The notes: a model not told the origin generated them from the sequence alone. Positions 8,221-16,863 are shown, numbered from the stretch's first letter. The stretch: 41,062 nucleotides of DNA from Saccharothrix luteola (GCF_020859565.1 NZ_JAJHUO010000022.1:1-41062), one strand, 5' to 3'. Numbers and translations: made by a program.

Positions 8221-8682
8221 TCAGCCGGCCAGCCCGGGCGGGAACCCGCCGGTCGCGATCGGACCCCACCGGTCGATCGTGACGCGGATCAGGGACTTGC
8301 CCTGCCGGCGCATCGCGGCCCGGTACTCGTCCCAGTCCGGGTGCTCACCCGCGATGCACCGGTAGTAGTCCACCAGCGGCTCCAACGCCTCCGGCAGGTC
8401 CAGCACCTCCGCCCGTCCGTCCACCTGGACGTAGGGGCCGTCCCAGTCGTCGGACAGCACGCACACCGTCACCCGGTCGTCCCGCCGCGCGTTGCGCGAC
8501 TTCGCCCGCTGCGGATAGGTCGACACCACCACCCGCCCCTCGTCGTCCACCCCGCACGTCACCGGCGACACCTGCGGACGCCCGTCGGCGCGCGCGGTGA
8601 CCAGCAGGGCGCGGTGGCGTGGCCGCAGGAACTCGACCAACTCGTCACGGGACACGGTGTCGGCGGTGGCGATTCTCGGCAT
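8221..8682 (-). CDS. PPOX-class F420-dependent enzyme
   Basis: 153-residue split beta-barrel protein of the pyridoxamine-phosphate-oxidase-like group (Rv1155-like). Actinobacterial members use coenzyme F420 as cofactor. Seen: the N-terminal LVEFLRPRHRALLVTARADGRPQVSPVTCGV, VVVSTYPQRAKSRNARRDDRVTV and YVQVDGRAEVLDLPEALE, all in family order. The C-terminal KSLIRVTIDRWGPI is also typical. The physiological substrate is unknown. ATG at 8682 is supported by a -10 box seven bases upstream. It is transcribed towards the GNAT gene. Confidence 0.92.
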   Translation of the reverse strand: MPRIATADTVSRDELVEFLRPRHRALLVTARADGRPQVSPVTCGVDDEGRVVVSTYPQRAKSRNARRDDRVTVCVLSDDWDGPYVQVDGRAEVLDLPEALEPLVDYYRCIAGEHPDWDEYRAAMRRQGKSLIRVTIDRWGPIATGGFPPGLAG

Positions 8683-8689
8683 GCCCACC

Positions 8690-8695
8690 AGCCTA
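8690..8695 (-). promoter_or_regulatory. -10 box for leaderless PPOX gene
   Basis: Minus-strand TAGGCT followed by 7 nt and the ATG at 8682, consistent with a leaderless promoter. No ribosome-binding site precedes this ATG. Confidence 0.5.
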
Positions 8696-8852
8696 GGAGA
8701 AAGCGCCCCGACCGCACCCGACGCCACCACCCACGCCCACCACGCCACCGCCCGCCGACCTCGCCAGCACCTATCACTGCCGCCCTCCCACCAGCCGGCC
8801 CCACCGATCCCACCCCGCCGACCACGTGGCGCGGCTGCGGGTGGAGTCGACG

Positions 8853-11852
8853 TCACGCGTCGAGCAGGGCGGCCACCTCGTCCGCCCCCAACCCGGCGCC
8901 CCGCGCCGACACCTCCCCGAACACCGCGTCACCCAGCACCGCCCGCGCCGCCGCCTCCACCGCGAGCACCTCCGGATCCACCACCGCCACCTCGCCGCGC
9001 AACCCCCGCGCCGCGCCCACCAGCAACGCCGCCCGCACCCCGTCACCCTCCGCCACCGCCAACTCCGCGTGCGCCTCCACCACCCGCGCCGACACCACCT
9101 GGTTGCCCCACTCCCGGGCCGACGCCGCCGCGGACGCCCACGCCCGCACCGCCGCCCCGCGGTCACCGCACGCCGACTCCACCCGGCCCACCGCCACCAG
9201 TATCGACGCCCGCACCTCCTCGGGCCCGAACCAACCCCGCGGGCACACCCGCAACGCCTCCTCGCACCACCGCCGCGCACCCGCCAGGTCACCGCGCCGC
9301 CGCGCCACCTCCGCCGCACCCAGCCACGCCTGCGCCAACGTCTCCACCGTGCCCTGCGACCGCGCCAACACCGCCGCCTCCTCCACGTCGGCCGCCGCGC
9401 CGTCCAGGTCACCGGACTGGCACGCCCACTCCGACCGGCGGCACAGCAGGCTCGCCGTGTGCTCGGTCGCCCCGAACGACCGCGACAACGCCAACGCCTC
9501 GTCCAGGAACCCCATCGCCTCCGCCACCCGACCGGCCGCCCGCGCCAACTCGGCCAACTGCGCCAACGCCAACGCCATGCCCCACCGCTCACCCACCGCC
9601 CGGAAACCCGCCAACGCCGCCGCGTGCTCCTCCCACGCCTCCCGCACCCGCCCCGAGTACTGCAACCCCATCCCCGACCCCAACCGGCCCAGCGCCCGAC
9701 TCCACGGATCCGACCCCAGCAGCCGATCCCGCAACGCCTCCATCTCCGCCAGGTCCAGCTTCGGCACCCCGTGCGCCATGCCCCACAGCACCGTCAGGTA
9801 CGGCCGCGCCGGCGGACCGGCGAGCCCCGCCGGCAGCGGATCGCGCGGCGACGGCGACCCCGGCAACCCCGCCGCACCCGTCGACGACGCGTTCACCAGG
9901 CACAACAGGTACTCCTCGGCCAACCCGGCGGGCGGCGTCGGACCCACCGCCCGCACCACCTCCGCCGCCAACGACGCGCCCTCCGCGCGCAACCCCCGCA
10001 ACCACCACGGCCACCCCAGGTCCGCCGCCAACCGCAACGCCAACCCGTGATCACGCCCCGCCGCCCACCGCACCGCCGCCGTCAGGTTCTCGTGCTCCGC
10101 CGCCAACCGCCCCAACCACACCAGCTGCCCCGCCCCGTACAGGTGCGGCGCCGCCTCGGCCGCCACCTGCGCGAAGTGCTCCGCGTGCGCCCGCAACACC
10201 CCCTGCTCCTCACCCGACTCCGCCAACCGGGCCGCGCAGAACGCCCGGATCGTCTCCGACATCCGGTACCGGTCCCCGGACACCTCCACCAACGACTTGT
10301 CCGCCAACGACGGCAACACCTCGTCCACCCCCGCCACCCCGCACACCGCCGCTGCGGCGGCCAACGTCGCCCCGCCCCGCAACACCGTCAACCGCCGCGC
10401 CACCACCCGCTCGTCGTCATCCAGCAACCCCCAACTCCACTCCACCACCGCGTGCAACGTCCGATGCCGCGCCACCGCCGCCCGACTGCCCCGCGACAAC
10501 AACCGGAACCGGTCGCCCAACCGCGCCGCGACCTCCGCCACCGGCAACGACCGCACCCGCGCCGCCGCCAGCTCGATCGCCAACGGCAACCCGTCCAACG
10601 CCCGGCAGATCCCCACCACCAGCTCCGCCGCACCCGGGTCCAGCCGGAACGACGGGTTCACCGCCACCGCCCGGTCCGCGAACAACCGCACCGCCGCCGA
10701 ACCCACCCCACCCGACTCCAACGGCGGCACCGGCCGCACCACCTCCCCGGTCACCCCCAACGCCTCCCGCGACGTCGCCAACACCCGCAACCCCGCGCAC
10801 CGCACCAACAACCCGGCCGCCAACGCCGCCGCGTCGTCCACCACGTGCTCGCAGTTGTCCAACACCACCAGCACCGGCCGGTCCCGCAACGCCGCCACCA
10901 ACCGCGCCACCGGCGCCGTCACCGGCCGCATCCCGTCCTCCCGCAACCCCAACGCCGACACCACCGCCCGCGGCACGTCCCCGCCCACCGCCAACGGCGC
11001 CAGGTCGACGAAGAACACCTCACCCGGCTCCCGGGCCGCGGCCTCCACCGCCAACCGCGTCTTGCCCGCACCACCCGGACCCGTCAACGTCACCAACCGC
11101 GACGCCCCCAACGCCGCCCCGACCAGCCGCACCTCCTCCTCACGGCCCACGAAACTCGTCAACTGCGCCGGCAACACCCGCCGCGCCACCGGCCCCTCAC
11201 CCCGCACCACCTCGCCGTGCGCCGCCAGCAACCCGGGGGAGGGGTCCGCGCCCAGCTCCTCGGCCAACAACCGGCGCGTCCGCTCGAACAGCCCCAACGC
11301 CTCCGCCTGCCGCCCCTCCCGGTGCAGTACCCGCACCAACCGCGCCACCAACCGCTCCCGCGTCGGGTGCGCCGCCACCAACTCCCGCAACAACCCCACC
11401 GACGCGCCCTCGTGGTCCTCCACCGCCCGCAGCCGCAACTCCTCCCACCGCGCCGCGCACACCGCCGCGAACGGCGCGTCACCCACGTCCCGCAACGCCG
11501 GACCACGCCACAGCGCCAGCGCCTCACCCGGCAACCCCCGCGCCACCAGCTCCTCGAACCGCAGCGCGTCCACCTCACCCGGATCCACCACCAGCCGGTA
11601 CCCGGCCGCCGACCGCTCCACCTCCACGTCGAGCACCGACCGCAGCCGCGACACCTGCGACTGGATCGCGTTGCCCACCCCCGCCGGCGGACACGGCCCG
11701 TACAGGGCCTCGCTCAGCCGGTCGACACCCACCACCCGGCCCGCGTCCACCACCAACACCGCCAACAACGCCCGCAACCGCGGCCCACCGACCCGGACCT
11801 CCGTCCCGTCCGCACGCCGCACCACCATCGGACCCAACACCCCGAACCGCAC
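8853..11852 (-). CDS. SARP/AfsR-like regulator with ATPase domain
   Basis: 999 residues. N-terminal OmpR-type winged helix (about 1-90: RFGVLGPMVVRR, GGPRLRALLAVLVVDAGRVV). A bacterial transcriptional activation domain follows (about 90-240: RLVDPGEVDALRFEELV, ERLVARLVRVLHREGRQAEALGLFERTRRLLAEELGADPSPGL). Next comes a P-loop NTPase of the AfsR/NB-ARC kind with Walker A GPGGAGKT (about 255-263) and Walker B VLVVLDNCEHV (about 330), and a long C-terminal TPR-like helical region. Such proteins activate specialised-metabolite or stress genes. GTG at 11852 is chosen because a GGGAGG site lies just upstream, inside the longer open frame. It begins 35 bp after the LigD polymerase gene on the same strand, so it may be the last gene of the NHEJ transcript. 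Confidence 0.92.
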   Translation of the reverse strand: MRFGVLGPMVVRRADGTEVRVGGPRLRALLAVLVVDAGRVVGVDRLSEALYGPCPPAGVGNAIQSQVSRLRSVLDVEVERSAAGYRLVVDPGEVDALRFEELVARGLPGEALALWRGPALRDVGDAPFAAVCAARWEELRLRAVEDHEGASVGLLRELVAAHPTRERLVARLVRVLHREGRQAEALGLFERTRRLLAEELGADPSPGLLAAHGEVVRGEGPVARRVLPAQLTSFVGREEEVRLVGAALGASRLVTLTGPGGAGKTRLAVEAAAREPGEVFFVDLAPLAVGGDVPRAVVSALGLREDGMRPVTAPVARLVAALRDRPVLVVLDNCEHVVDDAAALAAGLLVRCAGLRVLATSREALGVTGEVVRPVPPLESGGVGSAAVRLFADRAVAVNPSFRLDPGAAELVVGICRALDGLPLAIELAAARVRSLPVAEVAARLGDRFRLLSRGSRAAVARHRTLHAVVEWSWGLLDDDERVVARRLTVLRGGATLAAAAAVCGVAGVDEVLPSLADKSLVEVSGDRYRMSETIRAFCAARLAESGEEQGVLRAHAEHFAQVAAEAAPHLYGAGQLVWLGRLAAEHENLTAAVRWAAGRDHGLALRLAADLGWPWWLRGLRAEGASLAAEVVRAVGPTPPAGLAEEYLLCLVNASSTGAAGLPGSPSPRDPLPAGLAGPPARPYLTVLWGMAHGVPKLDLAEMEALRDRLLGSDPWSRALGRLGSGMGLQYSGRVREAWEEHAAALAGFRAVGERWGMALALAQLAELARAAGRVAEAMGFLDEALALSRSFGATEHTASLLCRRSEWACQSGDLDGAAADVEEAAVLARSQGTVETLAQAWLGAAEVARRRGDLAGARRWCEEALRVCPRGWFGPEEVRASILVAVGRVESACGDRGAAVRAWASAAASAREWGNQVVSARVVEAHAELAVAEGDGVRAALLVGAARGLRGEVAVVDPEVLAVEAAARAVLGDAVFGEVSARGAGLGADEVAALLDA

Positions 11853-11887
11853 CCGCGGATCCTCCCGCACCGGGCCGGGCCGAGTGG

Positions 11888-12796
11888 TCAGCGGGGGAGA
11901 GGCGACGGCTCACCCACCGCGAACAGGTCACCCCCCTCGTCCACCCGCTCCCGCACCTCGTCGGCCAGGAACACCAGGTCCTCCACCACCCGGCACGCCT
12001 CCACCTCGTCCCACGACACCGGCGTCGACACCGACGGCCGCGGCCGGGCGCGCAGCGAGTACGGCGCCACCGTCGTCTTCGCCGGGTTGTTCTGCGACCA
12101 GTCGATCAACACCTTCCCCGTCCGCTGCGCCTTCGCCATCCGCCACACCACCTCCTCCGGCCACTCCCGCGCCAACCGCTGCGCCACACCCTTCGCGTAC
12201 TCCGACGTCCGCTCCGCCGACGACACCGACACCGCCGCGTACACCTGCAACCCCTTCGACCCCGACGTCTTCACCACCGGCACCAACCCGTCACCCTCCA
12301 GCACCTCCCGCACCCGGCACGCCACCCGACAGCACTGCACCACCGTCGCCGGCTCACCCGGATCCAGGTCGAACACCAGCAGATCGGGGGAGTGCCGCCC
12401 ACCCCGCGCACCCACCGCCCACTGCGGCACGTGCAGCTCCAACGCCGCCAGGTTCGCCAACCACACCACCGTCGCCAGGTCGTCCACCACCACGAAGTCC
12501 GCGTACTCCGCGCCCCGCGACGACCCCGGCGTCCCCACCCGCACCGTCCGCACCCACTCCGGCGCGTGCGACGGCGCGTTCTTCTCGAAGAACGACTTCC
12601 CGTCCACCCCGTCCGGATACCGCCGCACCGTCATCGGCCGGCCCGCCACGTGCGGCAACAACACCGGCGCGATCCGCGTGTAGTAGTCGATCACCTCGGC
12701 CTTGGTGAACCCCACCTCCGGGTACAGCACCTTGTCCAGGTTCGTCAGCTTCAACCGACGACCCTCCACCCGCACCACCGCCTCACCCGTCACCAC
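11888..12796 (-). CDS. ligD: LigD-type DNA polymerase (primase-polymerase domain)
   Basis: 302 residues, a stand-alone NHEJ polymerase of the archaeo-eukaryotic primase fold that fills gaps at broken DNA ends, often with ribonucleotides. Seen: LTNLDKVLYPEVGFTKAEVIDYY, the 5'-phosphate pocket and end-binding region, LLVFDLDPGEPATVVQ with the metal-binding DxD, and VVKTSGSKGLQVY with the catalytic histidine position replaced by Q (usually SGSKGLHV). KVLIDWSQNNPAKTTVAPYSLR holds the third acidic residue. GTG at 12796 (or 12793) lies 6-9 nt after a GGGGAGG site and overlaps the ligase gene by 14 nt, so they are translationally coupled. In mycobacteria this domain is fused to the ligase. Confidence 0.93.
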   Translation of the reverse strand: MVTGEAVVRVEGRRLKLTNLDKVLYPEVGFTKAEVIDYYTRIAPVLLPHVAGRPMTVRRYPDGVDGKSFFEKNAPSHAPEWVRTVRVGTPGSSRGAEYADFVVVDDLATVVWLANLAALELHVPQWAVGARGGRHSPDLLVFDLDPGEPATVVQCCRVACRVREVLEGDGLVPVVKTSGSKGLQVYAAVSVSSAERTSEYAKGVAQRLAREWPEEVVWRMAKAQRTGKVLIDWSQNNPAKTTVAPYSLRARPRPSVSTPVSWDEVEACRVVEDLVFLADEVRERVDEGGDLFAVGEPSPLPR

Positions 12797-14249
12797 GACG
12801 CACCTCCCCGGGCAGCCGGTCCGGCCGCAACCCCCGCCACGTCGGGAACCGCAACCGACCGTCCGCCGTCCACTGCCGGTACGCCACCTCACCCACCAAC
12901 TCCGGACGCACCCACCGCGCACCCCGCGCCCGCTCCCGCGGCACCTCCGACGTGAACGGCGACCCCGCCACCCCCGACGCCGACAACCGCGCCGTCAACC
13001 GCTCCAACTCCGCCTGGTCGAACCCCGTGCCCACCGACCCCGCGAACACCAACCCGCCCCGCCCGTCCGGGATGCCCAGCAGCAACGACCCCACCACGCC
13101 CTTGCGCTTGCCCTCACCCGGCCGCCACCCCCCGATCACCACCTCCTGCGTCGCCACCGCCGTCACCTTCACCCACTGCGGCGACCGCCGACCCGGCACG
13201 TACCGCGAATCCAGCCGCTTCGCCACCACCCCCTCCAACCCCTGCTCCCGGCTCGCCGCCAACACCGCCGCCCCCTGACCCGGGAACGCCTTCGGCGTCA
13301 ACCAATGGGCCCCCGCCAACCCCAACCCCTCCAACAGCTCACGACGCCGCGCGTACGGCAACTCCAGCGTGGGGGAGCCGTCCAGGTGCAACACGTCGAA
13401 CACCAGGAACGTCACCGGCGTCCCCGCCACCAACCGCCGCGCCTGCGCCGCCGAGGCGTGCATCCGCTGCTGCAACGCCCCGAAACTCGGCCGCCCACCC
13501 TCCAACGCCACGATCTCGCCGTCCAACAACACCTGCGTGACACCCAACTGCGCACCCAACCCCTGCAACTCCGGATACGTCGACGTCACGTCGTTGCCCA
13601 ACCGGCTCGTCAACCGCACCCGACCACCCTCGACCCGGGCGATCGCCCGCACCCCGTCCCACTTGAACTCGAACGCCCACTTCGCCGCCGGCCCCGGCAA
13701 CTCCGCCGCGGGCGTCGCCAACATGGGGGACAGCGACTCCGGCAACGGCGCCCAATCCGGGCGCGCCGCCTCGTGCCGCCGCCGCACCATCCAGTCCTTG
13801 CCCGCCCCGTCCGCCCCGCCGCCCGACTCACGGCGGAAGAACACGAACTCGCCCTCCACCCGCGAACCGTGCAACACCACGTCCACCTCGCGGTCGGACC
13901 ACTTCACCGTCTCGTACCGACCCCGATCCCAGATCACCATCTCACCCGCGCCGTACTCGCCCTTCGGGATCACCCCCGAGAACGACGCGTACTCCAACGG
14001 GTGATCCTCGGTCCGCACCGCCAACCGGATCGTCCCCGGCTCCGGCGGCAACCCCTTCGGCACCGCCCACGAGACCAACACCCCACCCCGCTCCAACCGC
14101 ACGTCCCAGTGCAGCCGCGACGCGTGGTGCTCCTGGATCACGAACGTGTCGTCACCACCGCGGGGCACCACCGCATCGTCACCCGGCACCGGCTCCGGCG
14201 TCCGCCCCGCATCCCGCTTGCGCCGGTACTCCGAAAGATCCCCACCCAT
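12783..14249 (-). CDS. ligD: LigD ATP-dependent DNA ligase with 3'-phosphoesterase
   Basis: 488 residues. The N-terminal phosphoesterase domain (about 25-170) has FVIQEHHASRLHWDVRLE and DHPLEYASFSGVIPKGEYGAG, the His/Asp/Arg metal-site region. The ligase domain (about 190-480) has the nucleotidyl-lysine motif KWDGVR, then SRLGNDVTSTYPEL, LLDGEIVAL, FDVLHLDG, LEGVVAKRLDSRY and WVKVK-like WVKVTAVA. It cleans 3' ends and seals breaks in non-homologous end joining. ATG at 14249 sits 16 nt after the ku stop. Domain content is PE-LIG with the POL domain encoded separately downstream, a split arrangement compared with mycobacterial LigD. Confidence 0.95.
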   Translation of the reverse strand: MGGDLSEYRRKRDAGRTPEPVPGDDAVVPRGGDDTFVIQEHHASRLHWDVRLERGGVLVSWAVPKGLPPEPGTIRLAVRTEDHPLEYASFSGVIPKGEYGAGEMVIWDRGRYETVKWSDREVDVVLHGSRVEGEFVFFRRESGGGADGAGKDWMVRRRHEAARPDWAPLPESLSPMLATPAAELPGPAAKWAFEFKWDGVRAIARVEGGRVRLTSRLGNDVTSTYPELQGLGAQLGVTQVLLDGEIVALEGGRPSFGALQQRMHASAAQARRLVAGTPVTFLVFDVLHLDGSPTLELPYARRRELLEGLGLAGAHWLTPKAFPGQGAAVLAASREQGLEGVVAKRLDSRYVPGRRSPQWVKVTAVATQEVVIGGWRPGEGKRKGVVGSLLLGIPDGRGGLVFAGSVGTGFDQAELERLTARLSASGVAGSPFTSEVPRERARGARWVRPELVGEVAYRQWTADGRLRFPTWRGLRPDRLPGEVRRGDG

Positions 14250-14265
14250 CCCCGCCGCCACGCCC

Positions 14266-15147
14266 TCAGGCGGGCTTCGCCTTCTTCTTCGCCGGAGCCT
14301 TCCGCGCCCCCGAACCCGACGACCCCGACGCGGACTTCTTCGCCGCCGGCTTCCGCGCCGCCGACCGCCCACCCCGCGCCGACTTCGCCTGCTCCACGCT
14401 CCGCTCCAACGCCGTCATCAGGTCGATCACCTCACCGGCCTCCTCCACCTCCGGCCGCTCCGGCAACTCCGCACCCTCCGCCTTCGCCTCGATCACCTTC
14501 TCCAACGCCACCGTGTAGTCATCCGAGAAATCACCCGGGTCGAACGACCCCGCCATGCTCTCCACCAACGACGACGCCATCTTCAACTCCTGCGGCCGGA
14601 CCTCCACGTCCGCGTCCAAGAACTCGAACTCCGGCTTGCGCACCTCGTCCGGCCACAACATCGTGTGCATCACCAACAGGTCGTCCCGCGCCCGCAACAA
14701 CGCCAACGTCTCCCGCTGACGAATCGCGATCTTCACCACCGCCAACTGCCCACTGCGCTCCAACGCCGTCCGCAACAACACGTAAGGACGCGTCGCCGCC
14801 TTGTCCGGCTCCAGGTAGTACGACTTCTGGAGATAGATCGGATCCACTTCCTCCACCGGCACGAACTCCAACACCTCGATCGCCCGATCGGTGTTCACCG
14901 GCAACTTGTCGAAGTCCTCCGCCTCCATCACCACGACCCGACCGTCGTCCAGCTCGTACCCCTTCGAGATGTCGGCGTAGGCGACCTCCTCGCCGCACAC
15001 CTGGCACACCCGCTTGTAGCGGACCCGCCCACCGTCCTCACGGTGCACCTGGTGGAACCGGACGTCGTGCTCCTCCGTGGCCGTGTACAACCGGACACCG
15101 ATCGTCACCAACCCGAAGGAAATCGCGCCACGCCACACGGACCTCAT
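14266..15147 (-). CDS. ku: Ku DNA end-binding protein, copy 1
   Basis: 293-residue bacterial Ku homodimer-type protein that threads onto DNA ends and recruits LigD. Seen: the conserved start MRSVWRGAISFGLVTIGVRLY, the CxxC pair in RVCQVCGEEV, the ring-forming central part VEEVDPIYLQKSYYLEPD and LWPDEVRKPEF. The C-terminal half includes VIDLMTALERSVEQAK, where LigD is contacted in known Ku proteins. A lysine/alanine/serine-rich tail of about 40 residues follows (AAKKSASGSSGSG, APAKKKAKPA), a basic extension known in some actinobacteria to help DNA binding. It is the gene immediately before ligD. Confidence 0.96.
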   Translation of the reverse strand: MRSVWRGAISFGLVTIGVRLYTATEEHDVRFHQVHREDGGRVRYKRVCQVCGEEVAYADISKGYELDDGRVVVMEAEDFDKLPVNTDRAIEVLEFVPVEEVDPIYLQKSYYLEPDKAATRPYVLLRTALERSGQLAVVKIAIRQRETLALLRARDDLLVMHTMLWPDEVRKPEFEFLDADVEVRPQELKMASSLVESMAGSFDPGDFSDDYTVALEKVIEAKAEGAELPERPEVEEAGEVIDLMTALERSVEQAKSARGGRSAARKPAAKKSASGSSGSGARKAPAKKKAKPA

Positions 15148-15149
15148 GC

Positions 15150-15195
15150 CACGTGACTACCCGCGAACAGCGCGATCCGCACCAGGGCGTCACTC
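15150..15195. repeat. Upstream blocks of ku copy 1 shared with ku copy 2
   Basis: Two short blocks (15150-15163, CACGTGACTACCCG; 15174-15195, a 22-mer) recur upstream of the second ku gene at 16081-16093 and 16132-16153. The 22-mers match at 19 of 22 positions and keep the same order and orientation relative to their gene. Probably duplicated promoter or operator sequence. Confidence 0.6.
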
Positions 15196-15241
15196 GAACG
15201 GGCTAACAATCAGCGGGCTCCGCGACCAAACACCGCAACCC

Positions 15242-16033
15242 TCAACCACCCTCCCGCCGCGACCGCCCCGACCGCACCCGCTCCACACTCCGCCGCAGCG
15301 CACCCAACAGATCCACCCCACCACCCGTCTCCTCCGGCCCCCGCGCCACCGGCACCTCCGCCGCACCCGCCGCCTTCGCCTCGATCAACCCCTCCAACCG
15401 CTCCCCGTACCCGTCGGAGAACACCGACCCGTCGAACGGCGCCGTCATCGACTCCACCAACGACTCCGCCACCGCCAACTCCGCACCACCCGACACCACA
15501 CCCGAGAAATCCGAATCCGGCTCCCGCACCCACTCCGGCCACACCAACGTCTGCAACACCAAACCCCCACCCCGAGGCCGCAGCACACCCAACACCTCCC
15601 GACCCCTCATACCCGCCCGCACCACCGCCACCCGCGACAACCGCACCAACACATCCCGCAACACCACGTACGACCCCACCGCCACCCGCTCCGGCTCCAC
15701 GAAGTACGACCGACCCCACAACACCGGATCCACCTCGTCCGCACCCACGAACTGCACCACCTCGATCGCCGGCTCCACCCCCGCCGACAACCCCGCCAAA
15801 TCCTCCGCCTCCACCATCACCAACCGACCATCCGGCAACACGAACCCCTTCGCCACCTCCGACAACTCCACCCCCGCACCGCACACCGAACACACCCGCC
15901 GATGCCGCACCCGCCCACCATCCAGCCGGTGCACCTCGTGGAACCGCACACCACGATCCCGCGCGGCCCCGAACAACCGCACCGGGAACACCACCAACCC
16001 GAACGACACCGAACCACGCCACACAGCCCTCAT
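15242..16033 (-). CDS. ku: Ku DNA end-binding protein, copy 2
   Basis: 263-residue paralogue of the next gene. Same landmarks: MRAVWRGSVSFGLVVFPVRLF, RVCSVCGAGV with CxxC, ADEVDPVLWGRSYFVEPE, LVWPEWVREPDSDF, VDLLGALRRSVERVRS. It lacks the long lysine-rich tail of copy 1 and ends in a short basic RSGRSRREGG. It is clearly diverged rather than a recent copy. The two could form different homodimers or a heterodimer, as suggested for other actinobacteria with several Ku proteins. ATG at 16033 follows AGGGG. The 94-bp gap to copy 1 leaves room for a second promoter. Confidence 0.95.
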   Translation of the reverse strand: MRAVWRGSVSFGLVVFPVRLFGAARDRGVRFHEVHRLDGGRVRHRRVCSVCGAGVELSEVAKGFVLPDGRLVMVEAEDLAGLSAGVEPAIEVVQFVGADEVDPVLWGRSYFVEPERVAVGSYVVLRDVLVRLSRVAVVRAGMRGREVLGVLRPRGGGLVLQTLVWPEWVREPDSDFSGVVSGGAELAVAESLVESMTAPFDGSVFSDGYGERLEGLIEAKAAGAAEVPVARGPEETGGGVDLLGALRRSVERVRSGRSRREGG

Positions 16034-16375
16034 GACCCCTGCGTACACCTGTGCGAACATCGACTCACCCAAGTCACCCGCACGGACTACCCGGCAGCAC
16101 GTTCCCGAGCAGACCGGCACGACCTGGAGCCGATACGCACCCGGGCATCACTCACCGTGACGACAGCGGGGACCCGCGACTGCCGAACACGCGGCCTCAC
16201 CGGTCCCGACCGACGTCACCCACACGGCCCCGACCAGCGACTGAGCTGTCAGGGTGGCACACGCAGTCACCACTTCCACACCCAAAGTCAGGCTGGAAGC
16301 CCGGCTCGACGCACTCGTGGTGGAGATGTCCGGGCGGACGCGCCGACCCGTCGCCGGTGGAGAACGGAGAAGCGA
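16034..16375. other. Intergenic region upstream of ku copy 2
   Basis: 342 bp between two divergent genes. It holds the ku-duplicated blocks (16081-16093, 16132-16153) and a weak 41-codon ORF (16254-16379). I see no other gene. GC is somewhat lower and third-position bias weak, as expected for a promoter region. Confidence 0.5.
16081..16153. repeat. Upstream blocks of ku copy 2 shared with ku copy 1
   Basis: CACGGACTACCCG at 16081-16093 (one base shorter than the copy-1 block) and the 22-mer at 16132-16153. The spacing between blocks is 38 bp here against 10 bp in copy 1. Confidence 0.6.
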
Positions 16376-16379
16376 ATGA
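16254..16379 (+). CDS. Possible 41-residue ORF, coupled to secreted protein
   Basis: GTG start, 41 codons, ending in TGA that overlaps the next ATG by four bases (ATGA, 16376-16379). The peptide contains an amphipathic stretch VRLEARLDALVVEM followed by an arginine-rich end. The overlap is the form expected for translational coupling. Third-position GC is only moderate, and the GTG has just AGGG immediately before it, so this could be chance. No recognisable family. Confidence 0.25.
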   Translation: MAHAVTTSTPKVRLEARLDALVVEMSGRTRRPVAGGERRSE

Positions 16380-16860
16380 TCAGAACGTCGCGAATCGGAA
16401 AACTCGGGCGGCTGGTGGTCACCGCGGTCCTGGCCGCGGCGTTGACGACGACAGCCGGCCCCACCCCGGCGTCCGCCACCTCCGGGACACCCACTACGAG
16501 AACGTCGGAAACCCGGGCTGGTGCCTGGACGGCGACGGGGCCGACAACCTCCAGCTGGAACACGCCGTGTCCGGCAACTGCCTCGTCGCTCGTTCTGCGG
16601 GCTGGATCGACCTGGGCGACTGCACCGGAGTGGAAAGTCGCCGGGACGCAAGGGGCAAGAACGGCTGGGTGATGCTGTGGAACAGGGCCTTCGGCGGATG
16701 CCTCGTCCCGTGGGGAACCGACGTGCCGGGCGACTACTACCCGCTCGTCCTGGAGTGGCGCGACCCCGGCAACCTCGACAACGTCCCGAACATCCGTGCC
16801 CGGCGCTACTTCGGCCAGAACGAAGCCCTGATCCCCGCCTCGAACGCGGGCGGCGGGGGC
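16376..16860 (+). pseudogene. Secreted protein gene with frameshift
   Basis: ATG at 16376 after a GGAGAAG site encodes a clear signal peptide (basic MIRTSRIGKLGR, hydrophobic VVTAVLAAALTTTAG, cleavage after PASA). The frame then shifts near 16479-16481. The continuation is in the next frame: THYENVGNPGWCLDGDG, NCLVARSAGWIDLGDC, WNRAFGGCLVPWG and RRYFGQNEALIPAS. One extra C in the CC at 16479-16480 would restore a single reading frame. The mature part has paired cysteines and GWCLDGDG/GGCLVPWG repeats that suggest a beta-trefoil or lectin-like extracellular protein, but no QxW motif confirms this. No stop is found before poly-C/poly-G tracts at 16864-16918. It is either a true pseudogene or a sequencing error. 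Confidence 0.6.
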
Positions 16861-16863
16861 CCG

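Noticed and set aside
8597..12955. Very long plus-strand open frame (over 1400 codons) rich in Pro/Thr/Ala
   Set aside because: It is the antisense of the SARP and LigD polymerase genes. The extreme composition and lack of domains mark it as a shadow of GC-rich genes.
16040..16070. Possible SOS (LexA) box upstream of ku copy 2
   Set aside because: Only a GAAC half site is present; the second half (GTTC at the right spacing) is missing.
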